From: CAWEHQ01 sp051001995
Lineage (GTDB): Bacteria; Actinomycetota; Thermoleophilia; Solirubrobacterales; Thermoleophilaceae
Assembly (NCBI GenBank): GCA_051001995.1
Contig: JBPCMT010000123.1
Location: 1-22,482 of the forward strand
DNA length: 22,482 nt
Direction of reading: 5' to 3'
The position numbers and the translations under genes are program-made. Every line of letters starts with the position of its first letter. The first letter of the stretch is position 1. The notes under the pieces are model-generated. The model did not search any database. It was given only the letters and a program-made list of their open reading frames with translations, and was not told the DNA's origin. Positions 1-6,791 of the stretch are shown piece by piece.

Positions 1-2
1 TC

Positions 3-596
3 TACACGCTCGGCTCGGCCACGATGTTCGCGTTCGTCTCGCAGGCCATCACCGGCGTGTTCCTCGCGATGTACTACGAGCCGTCGCCGACCGGCGCCTA
101 CGAGTCGGTCTCCTACATCACGAACGAAGTCTTCCTCGGCGAGCTCGTCCGCGGGATGCACCGGTGGGGCGCGACGGTGATGGTCATCCTGATCTTCCTC
201 CACATGGGCCGCACGTTCTTCTTCGGCGCCTACAAGTACCCGCGCGAGCTCAACTGGGTCATCGGGGTGGTCCTGCTGGTGCTGACGCTCGCCATGGGCT
301 TCACCGGCTACCTGCTGCCGTTCGACCAGCGGTCGTTCTGGGCCACCGTGGTCGGGGTCAACATCAACGCGTCCGGACCGATCATCGGCCCCTACCTCGC
401 CGACTTCCTCCGTGCCGGACCCGAGTTCGGCGCCACCACGCTGCCGCGCTTCTACTCGATCCACATGCTGCTGATCCCCGGCCTGCTGGCCGCTCTGATC
501 GGCGCCCACCTCTACCTCGTGGCGAAGCTCGGCACGACCGCCCCGCCTTGGCTCAAGGCGGAGAAGCGGCGCGAGCTTGCCAAGACAGAGATCTAA
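3..596 (+). CDS. qcrB: Cytochrome b, b6-type N-terminal subunit of the menaquinol:cytochrome c complex (5' end missing)
   Basis: This is the heme-b subunit of a bc-type complex, which oxidises menaquinol in the cytoplasmic membrane. The reading frame is already open at the left edge, so the true start lies outside the window; the visible part is about 197 residues. Counting from base 3, the four heme ligands are His53 (MHRWGA), His67 (FLHMGR), His154 (SIHMLL) and His169 (GAHLYL). There are 13 residues between the first pair and 14 between the second pair. The 14-residue gap is the b6-type spacing rather than the mitochondrial-type one. The protein stops after four helices, so cytochrome b is split, and its C-terminal part is carried by the next gene 22 bases downstream. 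A Rieske gene would be expected upstream but is not visible. Confidence 0.93.
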   Translation, partial: YTLGSATMFAFVSQAITGVFLAMYYEPSPTGAYESVSYITNEVFLGELVRGMHRWGATVMVILIFLHMGRTFFFGAYKYPRELNWVIGVVLLVLTLAMGFTGYLLPFDQRSFWATVVGVNINASGPIIGPYLADFLRAGPEFGATTLPRFYSIHMLLIPGLLAALIGAHLYLVAKLGTTAPPWLKAEKRRELAKTEI

Positions 597-618
597 GGCC
601 GTCAGCGAGCTGAGCTAG

Positions 619-1329
619 ATGAACAATCGCGAGAAGGAGCAGTACCTCCGCGAGTACCAGGTCCTCAAGCAGAAGGGCAAGCCGTTCTTCCCCTACGCGA
701 TCCTGAAGGACGGCGTGATGGCGATGGTGACGCTCGCTGTGATCATCGTCATGGCGCTCTTCCTCGGCGCGGAGCTCGGGCCCAAGGCCGACCCCACGAC
801 CACGACCTACACGCCGCGCCCGGAGTGGTACTTCTTCTTCCTCTTCGAGCTCCTCCGCGTCATCAAGCCGCCCGAGCTCGTCTTCCTGGCCACCATCGGG
901 ATCCCGACGATCTGCCTGGTCCTGCTGCTCCTGCTCCCCTTCTTCGACCGCGGGCCGGAGCGACACCCGTTCCGCCGGCCGGTCGCGACGCTCGCCGGGA
1001 TCACGACGATCGGCGCGATGGCCTACCTCACGGTGCTCGGCGCGCTGGCGGGCCCCCCCAGCGAGATCGAGCTCGAGGTGCCGGAGCAGCTCGAGCAGGG
1101 CAAGGAGGCGGTGGCCTCGAACGGCTGCCTCGCCTGCCACCGGATCGGCGAGAACGGCAACGCGGCGATCGGCCCGGACATCTCGCAGGTCGGCGAGCGT
1201 CTGCCGCGACAGGCGATCGCGCGGACGCTCGTCAACCCCACCGCACCGATGCCCTCCTACGCGGACCTGCAGGCCCAGGAGCCCGAGGAGTTCGATGCGA
1301 TGGTGGACTTCCTCGCCTCGCTCAAGTAG
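619..1329 (+). CDS. qcrC: Cytochrome b C-terminal (subunit IV) domain fused to a cytochrome c domain
   Basis: This 236-residue protein completes the split cytochrome b. About residues 30-145 form the three-helix subunit IV part and carry the Qo-site PEWY motif at 68-71, followed by FFF. After the third helix comes a short linker and a monoheme cytochrome c domain with CLACH at 170-174 and a likely axial Met at 211 (TAPMPSY). The heme c should face the outside and pass electrons on to a terminal oxidase or soluble carrier. The same fusion is known in Bacillus-type QcrC. The ATG at 619 follows qcrB by 22 bases with no strong ribosome binding site, so translation probably depends on the upstream gene. 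The menaquinone methyltransferase gene follows after 7 bases. Confidence 0.93.
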   Translation: MNNREKEQYLREYQVLKQKGKPFFPYAILKDGVMAMVTLAVIIVMALFLGAELGPKADPTTTTYTPRPEWYFFFLFELLRVIKPPELVFLATIGIPTICLVLLLLLPFFDRGPERHPFRRPVATLAGITTIGAMAYLTVLGALAGPPSEIELEVPEQLEQGKEAVASNGCLACHRIGENGNAAIGPDISQVGERLPRQAIARTLVNPTAPMPSYADLQAQEPEEFDAMVDFLASLK

Positions 1330-1336
1330 CGGCGCG

Positions 1337-2101
1337 ATGACGCGCGCACCGGACGCCCAGCGGCCGCCGACGAGCCGCGCCGGCGCCGGCGACGGGGCGC
1401 AGCCGGCGTCCGGCACGCTCGACGAGCGCCAGGTGCGGGCGATGTTCGATCGCATCGCCGGCGTGTACGACCGGATGAACGCGGTCATGACCGCGGGGAT
1501 GCATACCCGCTGGCGCGAGCGGGCGGCGGACCTCGCGCGGGTGGGTGCCGGCGACCGCGCGCTCGATGTCGCCACCGGCACCGGCGACCTGGCGATCTCC
1601 CTGAAGCGCCACGTCGGTAGGGCCGGCGAGGTCGTCGGCGCGGACTTCTCAGAGCGGATGCTCGCGATCGCCCGCGGTAAGGCGCCCGACGTCCGCTTCG
1701 AGCCGGCCGACGCGCTGGCGCTCCCGTACGAAGACGGCGCGTTCGACGCCGCCACCGTCGGCTTCGGCGCGCGCAACTTTGCGGACCTCGGGCGCGGGCT
1801 CGCGGAGATGGCCCGCGTCGTCAGGCCGGGCGGCCGCGTCGTGGTGCTCGAGATCACATCGCCGCGACGTCCACCGTTGTCCTCTTTCTTCAACCTCTGG
1901 TTCGACCGCGCGGTGCCGCTGCTCGGACGCGTCGCGGGCGACCCGGATGCGTACGCGTACCTGCCGAGCTCCGTGCGCCGCTTCCCGCGGCCCGACGAGC
2001 TCGCGGCCACGATGGCGACGCTCGGTCTCCAAGAGGTTCGCTACGTGATCACCGCCGGGGGGATCATCGCCCTGCACCACGCGACCGCCGCGACCGAGTG
2101 A
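1337..2101 (+). CDS. menG: Demethylmenaquinone C-methyltransferase
   Basis: MenG/UbiE transfers a methyl group from S-adenosylmethionine to demethylmenaquinone, the last step of menaquinone synthesis. The 254-residue protein has a variable N-terminal stretch of about 27 residues, then the family signature around VRAMFDRIAGVYDRMN (33-48), the SAM-binding motif LDVATGTGD (76-84), and the post-I region ending in VVRPGGRVVVLEIT. The ATG at 1337 is chosen because it follows the qcrC stop by 7 bases; the frame is open further upstream, but that would overlap qcrC. Its place between the menaquinol-oxidising complex and a polyprenyl synthase supports menaquinone rather than ubiquinone as substrate. 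Its stop overlaps the next start (GTGA). Confidence 0.93.
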   Translation: MTRAPDAQRPPTSRAGAGDGAQPASGTLDERQVRAMFDRIAGVYDRMNAVMTAGMHTRWRERAADLARVGAGDRALDVATGTGDLAISLKRHVGRAGEVVGADFSERMLAIARGKAPDVRFEPADALALPYEDGAFDAATVGFGARNFADLGRGLAEMARVVRPGGRVVVLEITSPRRPPLSSFFNLWFDRAVPLLGRVAGDPDAYAYLPSSVRRFPRPDELAATMATLGLQEVRYVITAGGIIALHHATAATE

Positions 2102-3120
2102 AGGACGGCTCGCCGCCTCCCGCCCCCGGGCCGAGCGACACCGCGACCCTTCCGGCGCTCGAGCCGATCCTCGAGGCGGCGGGCGGGGAGCTGCCGCGCC
2201 TGCTTCGCGCGGTTGAGCGGCGCCTAGAGGACGTGGCGGTCGGACACGGCGCGGAGCTCGGGCGCCACGCGTCCGCGACGCTCACGGCCGGCGGCAAGCG
2301 CATGCGGCCGCTGCTCGTCTTCCTGTGCGGCGGTCGCGCGGACTCGGAGCAGCTGGTCGCCGGCGCCGCGGCCGTCGAGCTCCTGCACATGGCGACGCTG
2401 GTCCACGACGACGTTCTCGATCGGGCCGAGCTCCGGCGCGGCCACCCGACGGTCTTCGTCTCCGGGGGCCGCAGGGCCGCCACCGCCACCGGCGACTTCC
2501 TCTTCTCGCGCGCCTTCGCCGAGCTGGCGGCGACCGCCAGTCGCGATGCGGTCGCGGCGCTCTCGGACGCGTCCTCGGCTCTCGCGCGCGGCGAGCTCAT
2601 GCAGCGCGCGGACGCGTGGTCGGCCTCGGTGACCGTCGAGCGCTACCTGCAGCGCTGCACACTGAAGACGGGGCGGCTGTTCGAGGCGGCCTGCCGGCTG
2701 GGCGCGCTGCTCGGCGACCCCGGGGCGTCCGGCGCCCGAACGCTCGCACGCTACGGCACGGGCGTCGGGCTGGCGTTCCAGATTCTCGATGACGTGCTCG
2801 ACGTGGCCGGGCCGGCGGAGCGAACCGGCAAGCGCCGCGGCGCCGACCTGCTCGATGGCACCGTGACCCTCCCCCTGATCGTGGCCCGCGACCGCGACCC
2901 CGACCTGCGCTCGCTCGACCTGCGCTCGATCACCCAGCCGGCGCAGGCCGAGGCGACCTGCGACCGAATCGAGGCGACCGGCGCGCTCGCCGACGCCCGC
3001 CGCCTGGCGCTCGAACGCGTCGCGGGGGCGAAGGCGCTCCTGGCCGGAGACGGCTTCCCCGCCGCGCAGCGGCGCGCGCTGGAGCTCGTGGCCGACGGCG
3101 TGGTCGAGCGCTACGCCTGA
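2098..3120 (+). CDS. All-trans polyprenyl diphosphate synthase (probable menaquinone side-chain synthase)
   Basis: This 340-residue protein is a trans-isoprenyl diphosphate synthase, which extends an allylic diphosphate with isopentenyl diphosphate units. The family motifs are intact: GGKRMRP at 65-71, the first Asp-rich motif DDVLD at 104-108 and the second, FQILDDVLD, ending at 235, both of which bind Mg-diphosphate. The first 30 or so residues are Pro/Gly-rich and unlikely to be part of the fold. The GTG start at 2098 overlaps the menG stop by 4 bases, so the two are translationally coupled. Together with menG this suggests the product is the C35-C45 tail of menaquinone, but chain length cannot be read from the sequence here. 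Confidence 0.9.
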   Translation: MKDGSPPPAPGPSDTATLPALEPILEAAGGELPRLLRAVERRLEDVAVGHGAELGRHASATLTAGGKRMRPLLVFLCGGRADSEQLVAGAAAVELLHMATLVHDDVLDRAELRRGHPTVFVSGGRRAATATGDFLFSRAFAELAATASRDAVAALSDASSALARGELMQRADAWSASVTVERYLQRCTLKTGRLFEAACRLGALLGDPGASGARTLARYGTGVGLAFQILDDVLDVAGPAERTGKRRGADLLDGTVTLPLIVARDRDPDLRSLDLRSITQPAQAEATCDRIEATGALADARRLALERVAGAKALLAGDGFPAAQRRALELVADGVVERYA

Positions 3121-3164
3121 CGCGCGCCCGACGAGCGCAGCGGGCTGGCGACCCGCGCCGGCAC

Positions 3165-3170
3165 TAGACT
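3165..3170 (+). promoter_or_regulatory. Probable -10 box (TAGACT) of dcd
   Basis: TAGACT ends 9 bases before the GTG of dcd, so transcription would begin about 3 bases before the start codon and give a practically leaderless mRNA. There is no Shine-Dalgarno sequence in front of this GTG. The same hexamer at the same distance precedes purA on the other strand. No convincing -35 box is seen. Confidence 0.5.
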
Positions 3171-3179
3171 CGCCCGGCC

Positions 3180-3749
3180 GTGGTCTTGAGCGACCGCACG
3201 ATCCGCTCCGAAGTCGAGCAGGGCAGGATCGTCATCGACCCCTTCGACGCTGGCATGGTGCAGCCGTCGAGCGTTGACGTGCGCGTGGACCGGCGCTTCC
3301 GCGTCTTCAACAACGCGCGCTACCCGTTCATCGACGTGCGCCAGCCGATGGAGGGGCTGACCGAGCTCGTCGAGGTGGCGGGCGATGAGCCGTTCATCCT
3401 CCACCCGGGCGAGTTCGTGCTCGGCCAGACGCTCGAGCGCGTGACGCTGCCAGACGACCTGGTGGCGCGGTTGGAGGGGAAGAGCTCGTTGGGCCGTCTC
3501 GGGCTCCTGATCCACTCCACCGCCGGCTTCGTGGACAGCGGCTTCTCCGGCAACCTGACGCTCGAACTCTCGAACGTCGCCAACCTGCCGATCACGATCT
3601 ACCACGGGATGCCGATCGGCCAACTGTCGTTCATGCGAATGGACGGGCCGGTCGAGCGCCCCTACGGGACCGGCGATACCGGGAGCAAGTACCAGGGCCA
3701 GACTGAGCCCACGGCCAGCCGCTACCACCTCAACTTCGACCGCTCGTAA
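3180..3749 (+). CDS. dcd: dCTP deaminase (possibly bifunctional dCTP deaminase/dUTPase)
   Basis: The enzyme deaminates dCTP on the way to dUMP for thymidylate synthesis. The 189-residue protein matches the family over its full length: RLEGKSSLGR (97-106) for nucleotide and phosphate binding, HSTAGFVDSGF (112-122), and the catalytic Glu129 in the TLELSN segment, followed by SKYQGQ (169-174) near the C terminus. Actinobacterial members with this pattern include bifunctional enzymes that release dUMP directly; which activity applies here is an inference. The start is a GTG giving VLSDRTI, the usual N terminus of the family. It stands alone between the quinone genes and the Tat genes and probably has its own promoter. 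Confidence 0.94.
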   Translation: MVLSDRTIRSEVEQGRIVIDPFDAGMVQPSSVDVRVDRRFRVFNNARYPFIDVRQPMEGLTELVEVAGDEPFILHPGEFVLGQTLERVTLPDDLVARLEGKSSLGRLGLLIHSTAGFVDSGFSGNLTLELSNVANLPITIYHGMPIGQLSFMRMDGPVERPYGTGDTGSKYQGQTEPTASRYHLNFDRS

Positions 3750-3842
3750 GGTCGCGAGGCCGTTGCCGGGACCGCCCTCGTGATCCGTCGGGCGCCCTCC
3801 GCGCGCACACCCATCGCTACCATCAGCTGAACCAGACTTCGC

Positions 3843-3848
3843 GGAGGA
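3843..3848 (+). promoter_or_regulatory. Strong ribosome binding site of tatA (GGAGGA)
   Basis: GGAGGA lies 8 bases upstream of the tatA ATG at 3857. It is one of the few clear Shine-Dalgarno sites in the window and fixes the tatA start. A possible -10 box, TACCAT at 3817-3822, precedes it. Confidence 0.75.
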
Positions 3849-3856
3849 ATCGCAAA

Positions 3857-4144
3857 ATGTCAAGCATTGTCGCGGTTGGCGTCGGCCCGCTCGAGATCGG
3901 CATCGTCCTGCTGATCGTCCTGATCATCTTCGGACCGAAGCGCATCCCCGAGCTCGGGCGGTCGCTCGGGTCCGGGATGCGGGGCTTCAAGGAGTCCGTG
4001 ACCGGCAAGGACAAGGGCGACGACGAGCCGGACCGCCTCGAGCAGCCGAACACGGTCGAGGCGAGCGCGAGCGAGGACCAGGCGGCCGGCGATCGCGCCA
4101 CCACCGGCCCCGCCGGCACGGCCGGCGACACCACCAGGTCCTGA
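3857..4144 (+). CDS. tatA: Sec-independent protein translocase subunit TatA
   Basis: TatA multimerises in the membrane to form the passage for folded proteins carrying twin-arginine signals. The 95-residue protein begins with a short outside segment and one membrane helix (about 10-25), followed by the hinge FGPKRIPELGR (25-35) and an amphipathic helix up to about residue 47. The remaining half is an acidic, Ala/Thr-rich, probably disordered tail. Length and motif fit TatA/TatE rather than TatB, although some actinobacterial TatB proteins look similar. The tatC gene follows after 32 bases; no separate tatB is seen in the window. Confidence 0.93.
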   Translation: MSSIVAVGVGPLEIGIVLLIVLIIFGPKRIPELGRSLGSGMRGFKESVTGKDKGDDEPDRLEQPNTVEASASEDQAAGDRATTGPAGTAGDTTRS

Positions 4145-4176
4145 TCCCGCGTCGCTGGTAGAGCGGGCGCTCCGGT

Positions 4177-4971
4177 TTGGCCAAGCGGCTGAAACCCATC
4201 AGCCATGAGGATCGGCTGTCGCTCGTCGAGCACCTCGACGAGCTGCGCTCGCGGATCATCTTCTCTGCCGTCGCGTTCGGCGTCGCCTTCGCGCTCTGCT
4301 TCTGGCAGAACGAGCTGATCCTCGAGATCGTCAATCGGCCGCTCGAGAGCGTGGACGAGATCCTGCTCGACCCCGGCGGCAAGCCGGTCAGCCTCGGCGT
4401 GACCGAGCAGTTCACGACCACGTTCATGGTGTCGGCCTACGCGGCGGTGCTGCTCGCGCTGCCGTTGCTGCTCTACCAGGCGTACGCGTTCATCCTGCCG
4501 GCCTTCAGCCCGGGCGAGCGCAAGGTGGCGGTGCCGCTGCTGCTGATGGTGCCGGTGCTGTTCATCGGCGGCGTCCTGTTCGGCTACTTCGTGGTGCTCG
4601 AGCCGGCGATCGACTTCCTCCTGAACTTCAACGCCGAGGAGTTCACCACCGCGCTGCGCGCGCGCGACTACTACGGCTTCGTGGGCTTGGCGCTGATTTC
4701 GCTCGGCATCCTGTTCCAGGTGCCCGTCGGCATACTGGGCGCAACGCGGCTCGGCATCGTCACCCCCGAGCAGCTGGCAAAGAACCGTCGCTACGCGATC
4801 CTCGCGATCGCGGTCCTGGCGGCGCTCCTGCCCACCATCGACCCGGTGACGCTGCTGCTGGAGATGATCCCGCTCATAATCCTGTACGAGGCCAGCATCC
4901 TGCTGGCGAAGGTCTTCCGCAAGCGCGACGAGGAAGTGTCCGACCAGCTCGCTTCGGCGGAAAGCTCCTAG
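4177..4971 (+). CDS. tatC: Sec-independent protein translocase subunit TatC
   Basis: TatC is the receptor for twin-arginine signal peptides and has six membrane helices. The 264-residue protein has the N-terminal signature HLDELRSRI (19-27) just before helix 1, the conserved periplasmic region around AYAFILPAFSPGER, and a hydrophobic C-terminal half ending in a charged tail. The first codon is read as TTG at 4177, giving MAKRLKPISH; no ATG or GTG lies in a better position, and a TTG start is plausible in this genome. There is no good Shine-Dalgarno sequence, so it may be translated together with tatA. A helical-repeat membrane protein follows 6 bases later. Confidence 0.93.
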   Translation: MAKRLKPISHEDRLSLVEHLDELRSRIIFSAVAFGVAFALCFWQNELILEIVNRPLESVDEILLDPGGKPVSLGVTEQFTTTFMVSAYAAVLLALPLLLYQAYAFILPAFSPGERKVAVPLLLMVPVLFIGGVLFGYFVVLEPAIDFLLNFNAEEFTTALRARDYYGFVGLALISLGILFQVPVGILGATRLGIVTPEQLAKNRRYAILAIAVLAALLPTIDPVTLLLEMIPLIILYEASILLAKVFRKRDEEVSDQLASAESS

Positions 4972-4977
4972 GCCCCG

Positions 4978-5829
4978 ATGCTCTTCGACCTCCAGGGCAA
5001 GCGCCGCCGGCTGGTCCAGGTGACCTACCTGACGCTCGCGATCCTCATGGGGGGCGGCCTCGTCCTGTTCGGGATCGGCTCCGACGTCCAGGGGGGGCTC
5101 GCGGACATCTTCAGCGACTCGGGCGGCGACTCGAGCAGCGCGGTGGTCGAGGATCAGCTCGCGGAGGCCGAGGACCGCCTGGCGGCGAACCCCGGCGACC
5201 CCGAGGCGCTGGCCGACGTGGCGCGCGCCAACTATCAGCTCGCGACGACGACCGACGACGAGGCGCGAGCGGCGGGGGCGATCTTCGCGGAGGACGCCGA
5301 GCCGCGGCTCAAAGCAGCGGCGGAAGCCTGGACGGACTACCTCGCCGCCGAACCCGAGCGCCCCGATCAGGCACTGGCCTTCTCGATGATCCAGGTCTTC
5401 TCAGAGCTGGGGCTCAGCCGTCCCGAGGATGCCGCGGAGGCCGCGCGGGTGCTTGCCGACGAGCGCCGCGATGCGCAGGCGTACCTGGTCCTCACGCAGT
5501 ACGCGGCGCTGGCGGGCGACGAGCGTCAGGCCGAGCTTGCCGGCCAGCGTGCCGCCGCCCTGGCGCCCAAGGAGCAGCGCGAGGCGGTCGAGAAGCAGGT
5601 CGAGCAGGTGATCGCCGCCGCGGATGCCGTGCGCGCGCAGCAGGCGGCGCCGCAGGCCGGGCAGGCACCGCCGGGAGGCCTCCCGCCGGGCCTTCCGCCC
5701 GGCGGCCTGCCGGGCGAGCTGCCCGCGCCCGGAGAGGGCGGCATCCCGCCGCCGGCAGGAGCGCCCCCGAGCGGTGGAGCGAGCGGCGCCGGCGGGCAGG
5801 GTGGCGACGGGAGCGGCGCGAGCCCGTAG
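4978..5829 (+). CDS. Membrane-anchored helical-repeat (TPR-like) protein with Pro/Gly-rich tail, function unknown
   Basis: This is not a protein with a known function. The 283-residue sequence has a basic N terminus, one membrane helix at about 13-33 (TYLTLAILMGGGLVLFGIG), then a Ser/Asp-rich spacer, an Ala-rich helical region (about 58-215) that looks like degenerate tetratricopeptide repeats (for example NPGDPEALADVARANYQLA), and a low-complexity tail of Pro, Gly and Ala from about 222 to the end. It begins 6 bases after tatC, so it is probably co-transcribed with the Tat genes and may assist export or envelope assembly. That role is inferred only from position. The repeats should lie outside the membrane if the basic N terminus stays in the cytoplasm. 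Confidence 0.82.
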   Translation: MLFDLQGKRRRLVQVTYLTLAILMGGGLVLFGIGSDVQGGLADIFSDSGGDSSSAVVEDQLAEAEDRLAANPGDPEALADVARANYQLATTTDDEARAAGAIFAEDAEPRLKAAAEAWTDYLAAEPERPDQALAFSMIQVFSELGLSRPEDAAEAARVLADERRDAQAYLVLTQYAALAGDERQAELAGQRAAALAPKEQREAVEKQVEQVIAAADAVRAQQAAPQAGQAPPGGLPPGLPPGGLPGELPAPGEGGIPPPAGAPPSGGASGAGGQGGDGSGASP

Positions 5830-5908
5830 GTGGTTAGCATCGCCGGGCACGCGCGGCGCGGGCGCCCGTAGTATTCGGCCGGCCCACGACACGGATCTCG
5901 GGGAACCA

Positions 5909-6259
5909 TTGAACTTCCACATCGAGGACAGCGCGATCGACGCGGAGACGCACGTGGTCGAGCTCAGCGGAGAGGTCGATCTCTACACGGCGCCCGAGTT
6001 CAAGGAGCGGCTGCTGAAGCTGATCGAGGAGGGCAAGTCGCGCATCGTGGTCGACCTGTCGAAGGCCACCTTCATCGACTCGACAACGCTCGGCGTGCTC
6101 GTCGGGGGCGTCAAGCGGTTGCGCCCCACGGGCGGGTCGCTGGCGCTCGTCTGCACGGACCCCAACATCACCAAGATCTTCGAGATCACCGGGCTCGACC
6201 GGGTCTTCCCGATCCACGCCTCGCGCGACGAGGCGTTGTCGGAGACCGCCGCCGGCTGA
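5909..6259 (+). CDS. STAS-domain anti-sigma factor antagonist (SpoIIAA/RsbV-like)
   Basis: Proteins of this type bind an anti-sigma kinase and release its sigma factor; phosphorylation of a Ser switches them off. The 116-residue single-domain protein has the family pattern VVELSGEVDLYTAPEFKE (16-33) and the phosphorylation loop FIDSTTLGVL, with the Ser at position 58, the same number as in Bacillus SpoIIAA. The start is a TTG at 5909, supported by the GGGGA ribosome binding site 5-9 bases upstream; an open frame runs further upstream inside the previous gene but codes for nothing recognisable. A possible -10 box TAGTAT lies at 5869-5874. No partner kinase or sigma gene is in the window, so its circuit is elsewhere. 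Confidence 0.9.
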   Translation: MNFHIEDSAIDAETHVVELSGEVDLYTAPEFKERLLKLIEEGKSRIVVDLSKATFIDSTTLGVLVGGVKRLRPTGGSLALVCTDPNITKIFEITGLDRVFPIHASRDEALSETAAG

Positions 6260-6273
6260 GCCGGACGGGCGCC

Positions 6274-6279
6274 TAGAAT
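6274..6279 (+). promoter_or_regulatory. Probable -10 box (TAGAAT) of tRNA-Lys
   Basis: TAGAAT lies 27 bases before the first base of the mature tRNA and 14 bases after the STAS stop codon. The position suits a short 5' leader removed by RNase P. No clear -35 box is visible. Confidence 0.4.
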
Positions 6280-6306
6280 CCGCGGCTGGCCTCCGACGAG
6301 GCACCC

Positions 6307-6379
6307 GGGCCGTTAGCTCAACTGGTAGAGCAGGGGCCTCTTAAGCCCAAGGTTGAAGGTTCGAGTCCTTCACGGCCCA
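6307..6379 (+). tRNA. tRNA-Lys (anticodon CTT)
   Basis: The 73-base sequence folds into a standard cloverleaf. The acceptor stem is GGGCCGT with ACGGCCC, the D stem GCTC with GAGC, the anticodon loop CTCTTAA gives anticodon CTT, the T stem is GAAGG with CCTTC around TTCGAGT, and the discriminator base is A. The pair at positions 27-43 is a G-A mismatch. CCA is not encoded. Its 3' half, from the anticodon loop on, is repeated at 8252-8295, marking it as the target of an integrated element. Confidence 0.95.
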
Positions 6380-6380
6380 T
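6337..6380 (+). repeat. Direct repeat copy 1: tRNA-Lys 3' half, attachment-site-like
   Basis: These 44 bases, from the anticodon loop to one base past the tRNA, recur at 8252-8295 with a single mismatch (G at 6345, T at 8260). Sequence similarity stops abruptly on both sides. This is the pattern left when a tyrosine-recombinase element inserts into a tRNA 3' half and restores the gene. Confidence 0.85.
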
Positions 6381-6412
6381 CGCAGCCCGGTCGTTCGCCC
6401 AGATCCGCGAGC

Positions 6413-6452
6413 TGTCCTGGTTAGTGGTCGCCCTGCGACCCAGTCCAGGACA
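6413..6452. repeat. Two-stem imperfect inverted repeat just downstream of tRNA-Lys
   Basis: The outer arms TGTCCTGG (6413-6420) and CCAGGACA (6445-6452) pair perfectly over 8 bp. Inside, GGTCGC (6426-6431) pairs with GCGACC (6435-6440) over 6 bp around a 3-base loop, separated from the outer stem by TTAGT and CAGT. It lies 34 bases past the tRNA and ends right before the transposase remnant. It could be an end of the lost mobile element, a terminator without a T run, or a folded single-strand recombination site. Confidence 0.6.
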
Positions 6453-6453
6453 C

Positions 6454-6715
6454 CAGGCCGAGACCGACTACCTCGGCATCGACCGCTCACCCGCCTTCCA
6501 CTACGAGCCCGGGACCAAACGGCGTCGTCGAGAGGTTCATCCAGACGATCAAGGAGCAGGTGCTGTGGATCGAACGCTTCGACACGCTCGAGCAGCTGCG
6601 CGTCCGTGTCGGGGAGTTCGTCGCTGATTACAACGAGCGCTGGTTGCTGGAACGCTACGGCTATCGCACACCCCGTCACGCCCACCAGGCGCTCTGCCAG
6701 GCCACCACGGCATGA
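6454..6715 (+). pseudogene. 3' fragment of a DDE (integrase-core) transposase, frameshifted
   Basis: The end of an IS3-like transposase is visible in two frames. Up to about 6516 one frame reads LGIDRSPAFHYEPGT; from about 6518 the next frame reads NGVVERFIQTIKEQVLWIE and continues through DYNERWLLERYGYRTP to a TGA at 6713-6715. Removing one A from the AAA run at 6517-6519 joins them into EPGTNGVVERF, which contains the last catalytic Glu of the DDE triad. The first two catalytic Asp residues and the whole N-terminal part are missing. It is therefore a dead remnant, truncated at the 5' side close to the hairpin that ends at 6452, and lies inside the tRNA-flanked scar. The exact IS family is not certain. 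Confidence 0.82.
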
Positions 6716-6791
6716 GCGGCCTTTGCGCGGGCGGGCGGGCGCGCCTGGCTGACCACCCGGCGGCCTTCCTGCTGCGGGCCGTCGGAATCGG

